From contig CM031611.1 in assembly GCA_018398815.1 (NCBI GenBank), positions 81,425,603 to 81,489,602 of the forward strand: a stretch of 64,000 nt of DNA, in the 5' to 3' direction. Shown one piece after another: positions 33,953 through 47,109 of this stretch (the first letter of the stretch is position 1; the number at the start of each line of letters is the position of its first letter). The notes under the pieces were generated by a model. That model ran no database searches and was not told the origin of the DNA. It saw only the letters and a program-made list of their open reading frames with translations. A program made the position numbers and the translations under genes. The DNA comes from Conus ventricosus. Taxonomy: Eukaryota > Mollusca > Gastropoda > Neogastropoda > Conidae.

Positions 33953-34319
33953 CACCCCAAAAAAACAAATAACCCACAGCGAACCATACAATTGAACGGT
34001 CGCAAATAAAACAAACAAAACAAAACTAACTAACTAACTAAGACACAAAACTAGATTGTAAACTAAGTATATATGGTGATTTCAGATCACTGTGGTTGTT
34101 GTGACTGTGTTTGAGGTCTGCTGTTTTGAGGTTTGGCACTCGGCCTCTAAGAACGCTGATGTAGTTTGGTTCTTGTACCTTGACTGATTACTTTTTACTC
34201 GAGTCGTACCGAAAAGCGCGCAGGTTGGCTGTTCGACTGTGAAGACCAAAGCCATGTACTGTTTATCTATGATATATGTGTGTGTTATTCTGAAGAATAA
34301 CCCTGACAGCAAAAGGCAC

Positions 34320-35035
34320 AGGAGCAGAGCAGAACAGAACCGAGCAGATCAGAACACAACACAACACAACACAACACAACACAACACAACACAACACAAC
34401 ACAACACAACACAAACAACAGATCAGAACAGAACAGATCAGAACAGATCAGAACAGATCAGAACAGATCAGAACAGATCAGAACAGAACAGATCAGAACA
34501 GAACAGAACACAACAGATCAGATCAGAACCAAACAGATCAGAACAGAACAGATCAAAACAGATCGGTTCAGAACAGATCGGATCAGAACAGAACACAACA
34601 GATCAGATCAGATCAGAACACAACACAACAGATCAGAACAGATCAGAACAGAACACAACAGATCAGATCAGATCAGAACACAAGAGATCAGATCAGAACA
34701 GATCAGATCAGATCAGAACACAACAGATCAGATCAGAACAGAACACAACAGATCTGATCAGATCAGAACAACCAACACAACAGATCAGATCAGATCAGAT
34801 CAGACAGGACAGATCAGATCAGAACAGAACAGAACAGAACAGAACAGAACAGATTACATCAGACAGGTCAGAACATATCAGATCAGAACAGAACAGAATA
34901 GAATAGAACAGAACGGAGCAGATTAGATCAGAGCAGATCAGATGATCAGATAAGAACAAATCAGATCAGATCAGAACAGAACAGATCACATCAGACCAGG
35001 TCAGAACAGATCAGAACAGAACAGCACAGAACGGT
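34320..35035. repeat. 5-bp satellite built of CAGAT / CAGAA / CACAA units
   Basis: About 700 bp in strict 5-base register: first (ACAAC)n (34355-34412), then irregular alternation of AGATC and AGAAC units. The 172-residue plus-strand frame (QNRTDQNRS-type) is an artefact of the register. GATC occurs every 5-15 bases. Confidence 0.95.
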
Positions 35036-36244
35036 TAGAAACATGGAACATTGTTTTCGTTTCGCTTTTGTTCGAAGCTAGTCCTTGCATGTCAATAAAA
35101 ACAAATAAACAAAACAAAATTCGTTTTTTCATTGTCTATAAAATTGTACCCATAAAACTTTCATAAAACTTGATTTTAAAAAAGTTTTTTTTAATTTATC
35201 ATCTCAATTTTCCCCCTCCTCATCCTTCCTCCTCCCCCCCCCTACTACATGAAAATACAAATACCGGAATCAGAAAACCTGTCTTCGCGGGATTAACTTA
35301 CACACAAAAAGAACCGTTTTGAACTGCAGTAACCCTTGGGGGGGCGTACTGGTTACGGCCCTTTATGCTGTGGGCCCCAGCGACGCGCTTTTGCACCCAC
35401 TGGCGGAAAGGGGGACCCCTTTACTAAGTTCCTTTTCATTACCGAGTGAACAATTTGAACAAGGGTTTTAATTCTCTTTAACTATTTTTTTTAAAAGGAA
35501 ATAAAAAAAAAATTAACAAACCCCAGATGGGGGGTAGCAGGGGGAGAACAAAAAGGAAATGACACAAGAATCAAGTAAATCAAATCCCAAAAAAGCAGGA
35601 GAGCACTAAAAAGGGGTTGACTAGATTAGATTAAAAGTAACGTCCAATTTGTGTAAATAGGTCTTTGATTCAATAAATAAAAACAAGTAGTTTAAAAAGA
35701 GGTTCATTTACATACAAGGAGAGAGAAGAGAGAGGGGGGGGTGAAGAGAGAGAGAGAGAGAGAGAGAGAGAAATTTTGTATCAATTGCACACATGCACTT
35801 GATATTATACACTGACAACAAAATTTTTACAATGCCCAATGGTTTTGACTAACCAAATGCCCCCTGTAAACACATTTTCAGACTTACTTTTTGAACTGTT
35901 TTTGTAAGAGAGAGAAATTAAAAGAAAGGGGCATTTGAAAAAAAAAAAAAATAAAGAGAGGAGAGAGAGAGAGGAAGAGAGAGAAAAGGAGAAGAGAGAG
36001 AGAGGGGGGTTTACATATTTTACCCTGGGGAATTTATATATTTTCATCACAAAAATAAACAAATGAAGGATAACAAAAAAAAGGGTATAAAAAAATTTTG
36101 ACGGTAATTACGAAGACATAACTCGAACTGACTCCGTCCGATAAAGAAAATACTGTTTATCCCCCTTTTGGGGCGTCCCCTGTTTGGGGTAACTGCCTTT
36201 TTTTCCTTGAGGTCCACCTTCAGCGATTTTAAAGTTCGCACTTT

Positions 36245-36420
36245 GTGTTATGACCGTTTTTAAATCCCGCATTAAGGGCACCATACTCCAACTTGGGGGA
36301 AGGTTGCTGCTATGGTAACTTTCCCCATCCAACCAAGGGCCCAAACTGGCCTTCTCTTCCGAAATTGGTGGGGGATTTTACGTGTGTGCGATGTTGTGGT
36401 TCACCACTTTGAACACACCA
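36245..36420 (-). mobile_element. Diverged second copy of the 8.9-kb SINE central domain
   Basis: Landmarks shared in order with 8928-9329: ATCCCGCATTAAGG, CACCATACTCCAACTTGGGG, CCAAACTGGCCTTCTCTTCC, GGGATTTTACGTGTGTGC. The tRNA head and tail are not recognisable. Several differences are run-length changes (for example GGGCCC for CGGCC), as expected in this noisy block. Confidence 0.7.
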
Positions 36421-37289
36421 TGTGTGAAAAAGAAGGTAATTTGTTTCCCCTTTGGGTAGTTACCTTTCGTGATATCTTTACTCAAAAAAAAAATCCGTCC
36501 CCGATAAAAAGTCGGGATCTGTGGGCCCACTTTTAAACTAAACCACCGCTGGATAAAGAAATAAATAACCCCCCCTGGCAGGTAGCCTCTGTGGTTGCCT
36601 ATTGTAAACTCACCTGTCTGGATAAAGAAATACGTTTATTCCCCCTTGACTTGTCCCTGCTGTGGTTTGGGGGGGCGGGGACAGCGCCCCGGGGTTTTGG
36701 AACTGAATGTCTCCGGGGATTGGGTTTTTGCTGGGGTTTGTTGGGGGGGCAGCCACATTCCCTTTTGGGGATACCGACGGGGTGTATCAGCCTTCTGGGG
36801 TGAAAAAAATACCCCCCACCCCCCCCCAAAACCCCCTCTCTTGGCTCCCCTCCCAAAAAACCCCCCCCCCCCCCTCTGGGATTTTTTTTTCTTTTTTAAT
36901 TTGGTTTCCCCTTTTCCCTTTTTTCTTTTCTTCAAAACCATGCAAGGTTGTCATCACTTCTCTGCATTTTAATGATAGCAGGGAAATAAATAGATAATAA
37001 AAGAGCAGGGGCAGGGGAATGTGTGTGCAAAAAAGGGTGGGGGGGGGGGGGGGGAGGGGGGGGAGATCTTTTCCATTAATCTTTAAAAGCTTTTCTGGTG
37101 CTGTTTTTTCATGTGTTTGATCTCAGTCAGGTGAGCTGGAACGCTAGAGCAATCGGGGATAATTGTTCCAGAAAACTGATATTAACTTCCTCTTTTTTTA
37201 ATGCTGCTTGATCCAAATCATGCCTTTGATGCCCTTCTGCCATCAAATTTCATTTTTCATTTAACGTTTTTTACTTTAAAAATTTTATA

Positions 37290-37335
37290 AGTGTGTGTGT
37301 GTGTGTGTGTGGTGTTGTGTGTGTGTGGCGGCGTG
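37290..37335. repeat. (GT)n microsatellite
   Basis: GT array with short interruptions. Confidence 0.9.
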
Positions 37336-38360
37336 GTATTGCGTCTGCGGGGTATGGTGGCGGGTGTGTTGGTTTATGTTTTGCTTGTGGGGGTGCTCAC
37401 GTGATTTCGTCTTTTTTGCACAATGTATTGGGTTTTGTTTCCGCGGCACGCTTGTATGTTAGTACACGCGCGCGCACGCGATCTTTTTTAACACTGCACT
37501 TTTAGTCTGGCCTTTATTAGCAAGGTTTGCAGAAAATTAAACATATTTACCGTTTTTCCCATAATTTTTACTTTTTAAGGGGAGGAGATCAATGTAATCT
37601 GAGGGGAAAACCCATTCCCAGGGATCGCCCCCCCCCCCCCCCCCCCCCCCCCCCCCCTTCCAGGTGGGATTTTCTTGAGTGGTTTTCTCTGTTTTTTCTC
37701 CACCTGTTGGCCTTTCTAAATTTTCCTTGTAGATTATTTCAGTAGTAAAATCGGGCTCAATTTTTTTTTTTAAAAAACTTATTTTGTTTTTTTTTTTTTG
37801 TAGCCCCAAAATCACCACGCAGACCCGTTCCAGGGGGTCAATTTTTCGGGGAAATGTGCGCGTCTTCTTGGTCGGCTGCCTTTCGCACTGCTGAACTACG
37901 GTACTAGGGACGGTTGGGACTGGGGGTTTTATATTGCTGGACGATGTACTGGTGAAATTTTGCCTTGAGCGGCAGTAAGATTACTGTTGGGAGTAGCGCT
38001 GTTGGGGGATTTAAAAATGGGAAGGGCTAAGCAACACCGAGAGGCATGCAAAGACAATGAATTTAAAGTGGTTTTTAAAACTAATAAACAGCCGAACAGA
38101 AAAACGCTACTAAAAAATTTATTTTTTTTACTATTGACAGTCCTTCCATACTTACAGCATGGCCTAAACTTTAGTCTACAGAACGATGTGCCGACAAGGG
38201 AAGTGGGGGGTCTCCACAGAACCCGAAAGGGACTCACGACACGCCTTTCCACGAACCTTAGTGCAGCCCATCGATCTGGATGTTACAGCTTCGGAGTCTC
38301 ACTGGCTTTGCCTGCAGTGGCTTTGCTGATGGTCCCAGCTGGCATTTGTATAGTTTTCAC

Positions 38361-38399
38361 AATTATAGCCAACCGACGACACAGAGCCTTTCAGGGCTG
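38361..38399 (-). mobile_element. Solo I-clade LINE 3' tail
   Basis: On the minus strand: CAGCCCTGAAAGGCTCTGTG, then TCGTCGGTTGGCTATAAT. It matches the tail of the LINE at 43281-43912. Confidence 0.5.
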
Positions 38400-38614
38400 T
38401 TAAATTCATACAGGGAAAAAAAGTGATAATCTGAACTGGTCAGATCATTCCTGAAAAAGACAAACAAAAGCAAACCATGAAATAGAAAGTTTTTCATTTG
38501 ATCCCAGTTCGATGTGGTTCACGATACATTTGGTTTTCTAGACTTTTTTTTAACTTGGTCTTTTTCAAGTCTTGGGATCTTAAAAACGTATTGTAGTGCT
38601 GTTTTAACTGGATA

Positions 38615-38658
38615 GCAGCCCCGACTGGCCTCTGTGGTTGGCTGGGCTTTGATCAATT
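38615..38658 (+). mobile_element. Solo I-clade LINE 3' tail, opposite orientation
   Basis: CAGCCCCGACTGGCCTCTGT, then GGTTGGCTGGGCTTTGATCAA, on the plus strand. It is about 215 bp from, and inverted relative to, the copy at 38361-38399. Confidence 0.5.
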
Positions 38659-38659
38659 A

Positions 38660-39433
38660 TGGCTTGACTCGGCAGCCAATGCGGACATCTTAATAGCAGA
38701 TAAAACTAGGCTGAACTCTGAGCGCCAGCAATCTCCTTGGTTAACGCTGTCAAAATACTAGTCAGGGAAAAGGCATTCAATGTGGTTAAAACTGCTTAAG
38801 TATCAATCAGGGTTTCCCTTACTTAATATTGCAAAAGTACTAGGCATGGGTGGGAGTGAGAAATGCTTGTAATACTGAAAAGTTTGTGGCCATGGTCCAT
38901 GCGAAGCCCCTCAGACGCTGACAAAAACTTGACATTTAAGGATTTATGATTAACAATTCTTTCTTGGGTGCGAACTGCTCACCCGTACAAGACGGACGGA
39001 CTTTTACGCAGCTCCTTAAATCTGTGTAATTGTGAGCGAATTAGTGGACTTCCCGGTAATTAATTAACCAGGAATGTAAGCTGACAGTTCGTCCATCTGT
39101 AAAGGAACAACTGTGGAAATTTTGGTGACTCTGCATATCCTAGTTATTGTGAAAATCGAGTTGTAGTTTCTTTTCTGGAGCATGCAGAGGCGCCACCATT
39201 TTGACTGATGCAGCAATGTGTTACTAGTGTCTGCCGATCACTAGCCTACTATGAGCTCCGGCATTCATCAATACCTCCAGAGATTTAAGAGAAAAACGTC
39301 ATCCAGCTCCTCGAACGAATACAGTCCGATAAAGAAGAAACTGTTAAATCAGTAGCGAAGAAGAGAAAATCTGCGTTAAGTGATTGTGAAACGGAAAACT
39401 CATGAAAAAAACGAAAAAATTCACTCGAGGAAA
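38660..39433. other. No recognisable gene, up to the gap
   Basis: Unique sequence without conserved frames. Confidence 0.5.
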
Positions 39434-40433
39434 NNNNNNNNNNNNNNNNNNNNNNNNNNNNNNNNNNNNNNNNNNNNNNNNNNNNNNNNNNNNNNNNNNN
39501 NNNNNNNNNNNNNNNNNNNNNNNNNNNNNNNNNNNNNNNNNNNNNNNNNNNNNNNNNNNNNNNNNNNNNNNNNNNNNNNNNNNNNNNNNNNNNNNNNNNN
39601 NNNNNNNNNNNNNNNNNNNNNNNNNNNNNNNNNNNNNNNNNNNNNNNNNNNNNNNNNNNNNNNNNNNNNNNNNNNNNNNNNNNNNNNNNNNNNNNNNNNN
39701 NNNNNNNNNNNNNNNNNNNNNNNNNNNNNNNNNNNNNNNNNNNNNNNNNNNNNNNNNNNNNNNNNNNNNNNNNNNNNNNNNNNNNNNNNNNNNNNNNNNN
39801 NNNNNNNNNNNNNNNNNNNNNNNNNNNNNNNNNNNNNNNNNNNNNNNNNNNNNNNNNNNNNNNNNNNNNNNNNNNNNNNNNNNNNNNNNNNNNNNNNNNN
39901 NNNNNNNNNNNNNNNNNNNNNNNNNNNNNNNNNNNNNNNNNNNNNNNNNNNNNNNNNNNNNNNNNNNNNNNNNNNNNNNNNNNNNNNNNNNNNNNNNNNN
40001 NNNNNNNNNNNNNNNNNNNNNNNNNNNNNNNNNNNNNNNNNNNNNNNNNNNNNNNNNNNNNNNNNNNNNNNNNNNNNNNNNNNNNNNNNNNNNNNNNNNN
40101 NNNNNNNNNNNNNNNNNNNNNNNNNNNNNNNNNNNNNNNNNNNNNNNNNNNNNNNNNNNNNNNNNNNNNNNNNNNNNNNNNNNNNNNNNNNNNNNNNNNN
40201 NNNNNNNNNNNNNNNNNNNNNNNNNNNNNNNNNNNNNNNNNNNNNNNNNNNNNNNNNNNNNNNNNNNNNNNNNNNNNNNNNNNNNNNNNNNNNNNNNNNN
40301 NNNNNNNNNNNNNNNNNNNNNNNNNNNNNNNNNNNNNNNNNNNNNNNNNNNNNNNNNNNNNNNNNNNNNNNNNNNNNNNNNNNNNNNNNNNNNNNNNNNN
40401 NNNNNNNNNNNNNNNNNNNNNNNNNNNNNNNNN
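39434..40433. other. Assembly gap of exactly 1000 N
   Basis: The round number suggests a placeholder rather than a measured gap. Frames crossing it are meaningless. Confidence 0.99.
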
Positions 40434-42363
40434 GATTCAGAAATTATCCCAAGTTTTCACACATCCACACTCACTGATTTCAAACAAGATATGTTTTCAA
40501 TTTCTTTTTAATCATGGTAGGAAACAGTTAAAAAAAAATACTGTACAACTTCACTTAATCCCCCCCCCCCCCCCCCCCCCCGGGACCAAATAATCCCTTA
40601 CATCCACATTTCTTGATACATGTCTTTCCCATCCAAACCGACATCCCCTTTCCAGGTCTTCACAATATCTCTCGTATCTTACACCAATCAACCTCTCTCC
40701 AAACTTTAGAATACAGTCCTTGTTTCCAATCAGACAAAATGAACAATATTCCGTGTCTATCTCTTGAAAATACCATGCCTATATAAAATAAGGCAAGTAA
40801 GATTTGTCACTCAGACTATCGGTTTCTTTCGACAATGATACTAATATCGCCCTACCAGCATCTGTTCTACTGCTGCCAGGTGAGTTACCAGTACATTGAC
40901 AAACGTAAATCCATGATTACATTATAGTAGTATTAATTCCATTGGTTCTTACAAAAACAATTACACCACCTTTAAGTTCAGTAACAGGATGCTGGTGCCA
41001 TCATAAGAATTGTACACATGCAAACTGCCAGCAGTGTAGTTAAAAAAAGAAAAAAAGGAGAGAGACCAAAAAACAAAACAAAAAAAACCCCATGAGTTAT
41101 GTTGATCCTTTTCTCACATCAAGATAGCTATGTGGATTTTTCCCCCCAGAAGCAAGTGATCTTTGAAAACAAAACACGAGAGAGGGGCACTCTTCCCATC
41201 CAGAATCACAATTCAACACCAGCTGTTCATACAGCACTGCATTCGTAACAGCAACACTGGCAATTCTGGGATGGCATGGCTGTCATCTTCTCTGTTCCAA
41301 CAGCAACTTCAGGAGGCTATGGGGTGGATGCAATAATGGAAAAGCACCTGATAAACAACACTCCAGCAAAACAGGTTGCACAGTTTAGATTCTGGTCCAC
41401 TGGATTTTCTACAAGAAATAATTCAAGCAACTAATAATTGAGTTAAAAAAACTGCCAGAGTGAGACATCACATTTGCCAGACTGCAATTATTATTCTTTG
41501 GCACCTCTGCAAGCGTTTAGCATGTACATAATACACTGGTCAGCTGAAAGAGTGTGTTCTTAACACAACACATCTCTCCCACTGACTAGGATGTTTTTTT
41601 GAGTTTTAAAAAGCTGTAGTTTGCACTTTGTGCTTTTCTCCACTACTGCCATATTGCCCTTGCCTTCCTGTCTGCAACACCAAGCAAGTCTCGGTTTGTC
41701 AGGTGCTCAGTGGCTGCACGCAGGATCTGCATTTGACACTGAAAAGGTCTTAACATCATGGAGAAATCTGAACATTTCTGAAACTGTTGTACTTGCACTT
41801 ATTTAAAAACAAATAAAGAAAGAAAAAATCAAGCAACAACAAAAAACAATCAATCATTTAGAAATGAGGAAAAAAAAAAGAACGAAGGTAAAGAAAAGGT
41901 GTACCGTTGATAAATTTATTTTATCAAAAACTCAGGTTGTTAATCAGAATAAAAGAGGATAAAAACAAAATCATCACCAACTTTAAAAAAAGGAAAAGAA
42001 ATAAGATGAACCTCTCTGTTGAAAACAACTCAGGAATACGCCTGCTAAAACAAATTATCCCAAATAATCAATAGTTCTCTTCATTGTCCCTACCATCCTC
42101 CTTTCCCACACCATCTTTGTACCCCAAATGTAAATTTCACAAACTATTCCATGGTTTGTTGTGAACACAAGTCAAGACATGAACACATTTCAGCCGGCAC
42201 TCCACACACACCACTAGGTCTGCATCTCCACAGGACTACAGAATGCTGAGACACATTATCTCTGTAACAAGGTATGCACAGCTAGAGTCTTCTGAAGAAC
42301 ACTTTGTTAGCTTTTATATATTAGATACATGTACGAAGGTTGACATGAATTTCAGATGTAAAT

Positions 42364-42401
<38 letters not shown>

Positions 42402-43275
42402 AAAATGTACACAAATATACAACCAAACAAGTCTCTGGAATTCTGAACTTCAACCACAACTAATGCCATGAGAACTAGCATACGGGAGAAAGAATTCTTC
42501 TTGCAGAAATGGAAATGAAAACCGAGAAAGAATGGGACCACCAAACACAGCAGCGCCCATAATGGCTGAATACAAAGGCACTCTTATTTTCGTTATACTC
42601 TTTTTTCTTCCTTCTTTTTTTTTTTTTAAAGGGTTAAAATGCTGATCACTCTATATTACAATGATGATACATATATGTCACAACTAACAACACGAACAGC
42701 TGATAAAAGAAAAACAATCAATCAAAATGAATCAAATGCAACTGATATGAATGGAACAAATTGGTCAGGTGACGTCAATACAACAGCAGTCTGACAAGTG
42801 TAAATCCATCCTTTTCATGGTACAAATGCTCACAAATAAGTCTTCTTTCAACACAGTACAAATGACGATGCAAAAACGAATATACATAGAAAAACAAGTG
42901 TTTGTACGACACCAAAGCAAAACACACACAGTGCACAAGTATGCATACACATTCTATGACCATTACAGGGTAATAAATATGTTAACATCCATTTACACTT
43001 GAACCTTCCTTTTCATTTCTCAGGGATTTCTCTTTGTGATCAGTATTGTTAGAAACCACAATCACTGCCTCATGACCACCTGTACCGACGGGACCAATGT
43101 GGAAGACAGTTCACAGTACCAAATCACTACAGCACACAATGGACTTCATGACAATTAAGCAAATGCATGACCTGTAGCAAAGCCAGGCATGAGGAAGTTA
43201 TGGCACAGGTTCAAAGTGCTTCACTTTGATAATACTTTTCCCCTTCCTCTCCTGTCTCCCCCCCTCTTTCTTCCT
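40434..43275. other. No recognisable gene
   Basis: AT-rich unique sequence. Poly-C at 40561-40580 and (GA)n at 42366-42398. It may belong to a long 3' UTR or intergenic space left of the p53-family gene. Confidence 0.45.
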
Positions 43276-43280
43276 GCTAG

Positions 43281-43912
43281 TAAGATAAGATAAGATAATG
43301 TTGCTTATAGCCCAGCCGACCGCAGAGGGCCACATCAGGGCTGTCACCATGTTAAAATCAACTCACCAGTCATGAAAAAAAAAAACCAACAACACTTTCA
43401 CACATCTCGTTAAATGACATCGTCTACAAACGCACCAGAAACTTTGTTAAAAATCTTTGTGCCGTAAAATCTTAAATCAGATGAAAAATGTTAATCTCTC
43501 TCAAAAACTCAAGGATCACGTCAGGCGGGACATCCCTGAACAGGATCTTCATGGATTCCGCTGTAAAATGTTTGTGTCTCACATCATGCAAGTCCCAACA
43601 TTCCAAAAGAACATGTTTTATTGTTAGTGGCGCATGACATGGAATGCACCACGGAGCTTTTCACTCTTTAAAAGGTAAGAATGGGTAAAATACGAATGGC
43701 CGGTGTGCAGCCGGCACAGAACTGTTTCCTCTTTACGACCACCCGACGTAGATGGGAGGAAGTCCCTAAGGTTTGGACGGATCTGAAAGAGTTTGTTATT
43801 CGTCTGTGTGTTCCAATCCTCCTGCCAGAGGTCTCTCACATAATCGTTAATTTTGGGTTTCACATCTGAGCAGGGGATATAAGTGTTGGACAGTTTCTCT
43901 CTTGTGGCCTGC
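43281..43912 (-). mobile_element. 5'-truncated I/Nimb-type LINE, C-terminus and 3' tail
   Basis: From about 43912 the minus strand encodes KLSNTYIPCSDVKPKINDYV, WQEDWNTQTNNKLFQIRP, then ETVLCRLHTGHSYFTHSYLL. After a frameshift it continues PLTIKHVLFECWDLHDVRHK and EFLREINIFHLI-stop. The RLHTGH-THSYLL and LTIKHVL-EC signatures mark the C-terminus of I-clade elements just after the RNase H domain. A short 3' UTR contains CAGCCCTGATGTGGCCCTCT and GTCGGCTGGGCTATAAG, and the element ends with (TTATC)n at 43281-43300. One frameshift makes it inactive, yet it is well preserved and so fairly recent. Confidence 0.85.
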
Positions 43913-46080
43913 TAACCCTTCTACTATCAAATTAATTTGACAGAAAGTTCAGGCTAGATTTCTGAGAGATGGACAAACTGAAATATTCAAAACAAACAAA
44001 AACCACCACTATCAGATATTTTCTATTTTCTTCACACAGAATTCTGTGTGGTTAAGGAAAACAAGTTCGATATGAAGACCATTTCCATGTGTGAATCTGT
44101 TGTGGGCAACAATCAGCATGTACCTGCAGCAACACACCATCTCGCACGCTCAAACCCAGTGAAGAATGAAACTCACCAGCAAAAATCTGCAATACTGACA
44201 GTATTCAAGACGTCTCACCAAAGTATCTAAAAAATTATGGTCACTTTGTTCCAGTGTTACAAACGTTTACTAAAACTTCCACTTTCCATTAAAGTATCTT
44301 CATTTCTTTACAGACTACCTCATGCGGTTTTCTTCTCTTTTTAAGGTTCTTTTCTTTTTCTTTTTTTTTTCTCTTTCAACATTTCCTGCATGCAACATAT
44401 ACTTTCACAATTTAAAACTTGCAAACACTGAAGTAAAATTCTTGACAAGACATTCAAACAGGGAGGCCCAGTGCTACTGTCACGGTTTGCCATGTCAGCA
44501 CAGGAATAATCAAGCAATGCAGCAATGCCATCCACAATTAAACCCATTCACCATATTGCAGTGCCAGAGCCACATAAAGCTGTCATCTCTTGTTCTCACA
44601 GCAACACAGAAATCCAACTTCTGTGGGGAGAAAAGTTGAAGAAGACATGATAAATACTGCAGGAGGAACACACAGCCGATGAGCTTCAACCCCTTCTGTG
44701 TTCATTCCACACAAACCAACTATGCTACAGGTCCGCTGATGAAGTATCCGAGTTGAAATGGACAGCTGTGTTATTCAAAAAACAACAAAACAAAAACCAG
44801 ACTGAAGGGTGAGGAGGAATCAGGCAGCAGTCCCAGAAATGAGAGAGACCAACCAGTTGTTCCCGAACTTTGATTATCAGTTGGCAGTGGTTGGCTTAAA
44901 AGAAAATGAATAAAATAGCTGATGTTGAGTCTCAACACAAAAGAGGGCAAAAAAGGACAAAGCATCACACACAAATACTTATGTTCACCTTTCATTCATT
45001 AGTTATCACCAGCATGGAATGTTTTATATGCCAGCTCCTTTGTTTTCCAGAAGTACAACTCAAGTTTACGACAGGAAAAGGACATCATGAAAGCCATCCA
45101 TAATCTTTTTATGACAGTCCACTACCACACTCCATGGATCCCGTCCCACAGGAGAGATCACTAGAAAGGAAAAGGCTGAAATTCCTTCCACGGCATGCTG
45201 CAGAATGGAGCACTTTGACCATCAGGTATCCCAGAGAGGCTAAACCCAGACCTGTCTACCCTAAAGCTGCTACTGCCGTATTTCTCCATTAAAATGAGTG
45301 GATTTTGCTAAAAATGTGTGTACATTTCTTCCAAATTTTCCAATTTTTGTAAAAGCATTGGTCCCTGTAAAAGCAACTTTGTTCCAGATCTTTGTCTCTA
45401 TTTTTTTCTTCTTTTTTTTTCCTGGTTTGTTATATTTTCGCCAAACATGTACAAAATTAGGCAAGATCGTACTGGTAAACAGGTCTGTAAACCTATCAGC
45501 CACAATCAGCATCAGTCCCGGTGAAAGAACAGGGCAGATGCAGACAACGACGTTGACATGATCCACCAGTTCTGGATGAACCCACCAGCGGCCAATCGTT
45601 TTCAAACGCTGGAGACTGACCGCACCGGATTACCAAGCAACCTGAACCGACTCACGACTGCCCGCACTGACCCAACGTCCATGCCTCCCTGACCCTGCAA
45701 CAATCCTTCAGGGCTGTCCCACCTCCCAGGTTCTACACCATCAAACCTAGTCCGAGCGCACAGGGCTGCAGGTACAGGTTTGGGGTAGTAGCCAAGACCC
45801 GCAGAAGACTGTGCAATTTGTCATGGCAACCGGGCCACTATCTGACAAAGCCAACTGCATCGACACAGAAGAGGAGTAGATCTTGAACACAAAAACAATG
45901 CTGGGAAAGAAAAAAAATATCAGAAGACGACAACATTCAGAGGGCTACAGAATTCAGAACGATTCAGGTATATCACTGAATGTTTCAGGTATAATACCAT
46001 GTTACCAACTGCTCTTTCAAGAATGTTCTCAATGCATAGGTTGGTGCCCCTGGATAGGGCGAGGGAGATGCATAGCTTGA
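43913..46080. other. No recognisable gene
   Basis: Unique sequence, with a moderately GC-rich stretch at 45600-45870 lacking conserved frames. Confidence 0.45.
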
Positions 46081-46084
46081 TAAA

Positions 46085-46440
46085 ATGCTGAACAAATGGG
46101 GAGAATGACATAAAACAGAAGGGGGATGCACATCCCCACGATAATCTGAAGAACAACAGATACCATGACAATCTGAAGAAATGGGAAAAGCAAAACACCT
46201 TAACAGTCTGAAGAAATGGAAGTAAGATGCAAGACATTTTAACAATTGGAAGAAATGGAAGGACGCTGGATGACATAGTTGTCTGAAGATCACAGAATGA
46301 GATGTACAACATCACAACAGTCTGAAGAAATGAAAGGATGGTGGACAACACTGTAAATCTGAAGACATGGAGTGCAGACATATGACATCTTTAGTCTGAA
46401 GAAATGGAAAGGATGTGCACGCCACTGTGGTCCGAAAACA
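46085..46440. repeat. Degenerate 36-40-bp tandem repeat
   Basis: About nine copies spaced 35-40 bases, each containing a variant of CAGTCTGAAGAAATGGAA. Spacer sequences vary strongly. Confidence 0.75.
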
Positions 46441-46510
46441 GGAAGGGGGTAGAGGAGGAGGAGGCACTGGCTGATATCAGAATGACAGTCAGGCACCAAA
46501 CGTTTCTTGT

Positions 46511-47103
46511 AACACTGCTACAATCCACAATCATCCTGCACCACAACACAGACAAAACAAAGCACTGCTACAATCCACAATCATCCTGCACCACAGCACA
46601 GACAAAACAAAGCACAGCTACAATCCACAATCATCATGCACCACAACACAGACAAAACAAAGCACTGCTACAATCCACAATCATCATGCACCACAACACA
46701 GACAAAACAAAGCACTGCTACAATCCACAATCATCATGCACCACAACACAGACAAAACAAAGCACTGCTACAATCCACAATCATCATGCACCACAACACA
46801 GACAAAACAAAGCACTGCTACAATCCACAATCATCATGCACCACAACACAGACAAAACAAAGCACTGCTACAATCCACAATCATCATGCCCCACAACACA
46901 GACAAAACAGCACAGCTACAATCCACAATCATCATGCACCACAACACAGACAAAACAAAGCACAGCTACAATCCACAATCATCATGCACCACAACACAGA
47001 CAAAACAAAGCACAGCTACAATCCACATATCATCATGCACCACAACACAGACAAAACAAAGCACTGCTACAATCCACAATCATCGTGCACCACAACACAG
47101 AAA
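46511..47103. repeat. 50-bp minisatellite, about 12 copies
   Basis: The unit is GCACTGCTACAATCCACAAT followed by CATCATGCACCACAACACAG and ACAAAACAAA. Copies are nearly identical; the seventh to ninth carry small deletions or T-to-A changes. The unit has no stop in any plus-strand frame and 50 is not a multiple of 3, so very long overlapping open frames arise (up to 249 codons), none of which resembles a real protein. Confidence 0.97.
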
Positions 47104-47109
47104 AAAAAA

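Larger units (their letters stand above)
35340..37860. other. Homopolymer-inflated block
   Basis: Composition as at 1500-2940: adjoining runs of one base, poly-G or poly-C stretches (37036-37062, 37627-37657), and GA tracts at 35720-35770 and 35955-36006. No conserved protein frame apart from the embedded SINE piece. Confidence 0.6.

Noticed and set aside
34239..34757. 172-residue Asn/Gln/Arg-rich frame resembling a repetitive protein
   Set aside because: Produced by the 5-bp satellite register; sequence has no codon-level constraint.
39380..40511. 365- and 369-residue frames
   Set aside because: They run through 1000 N of gap.
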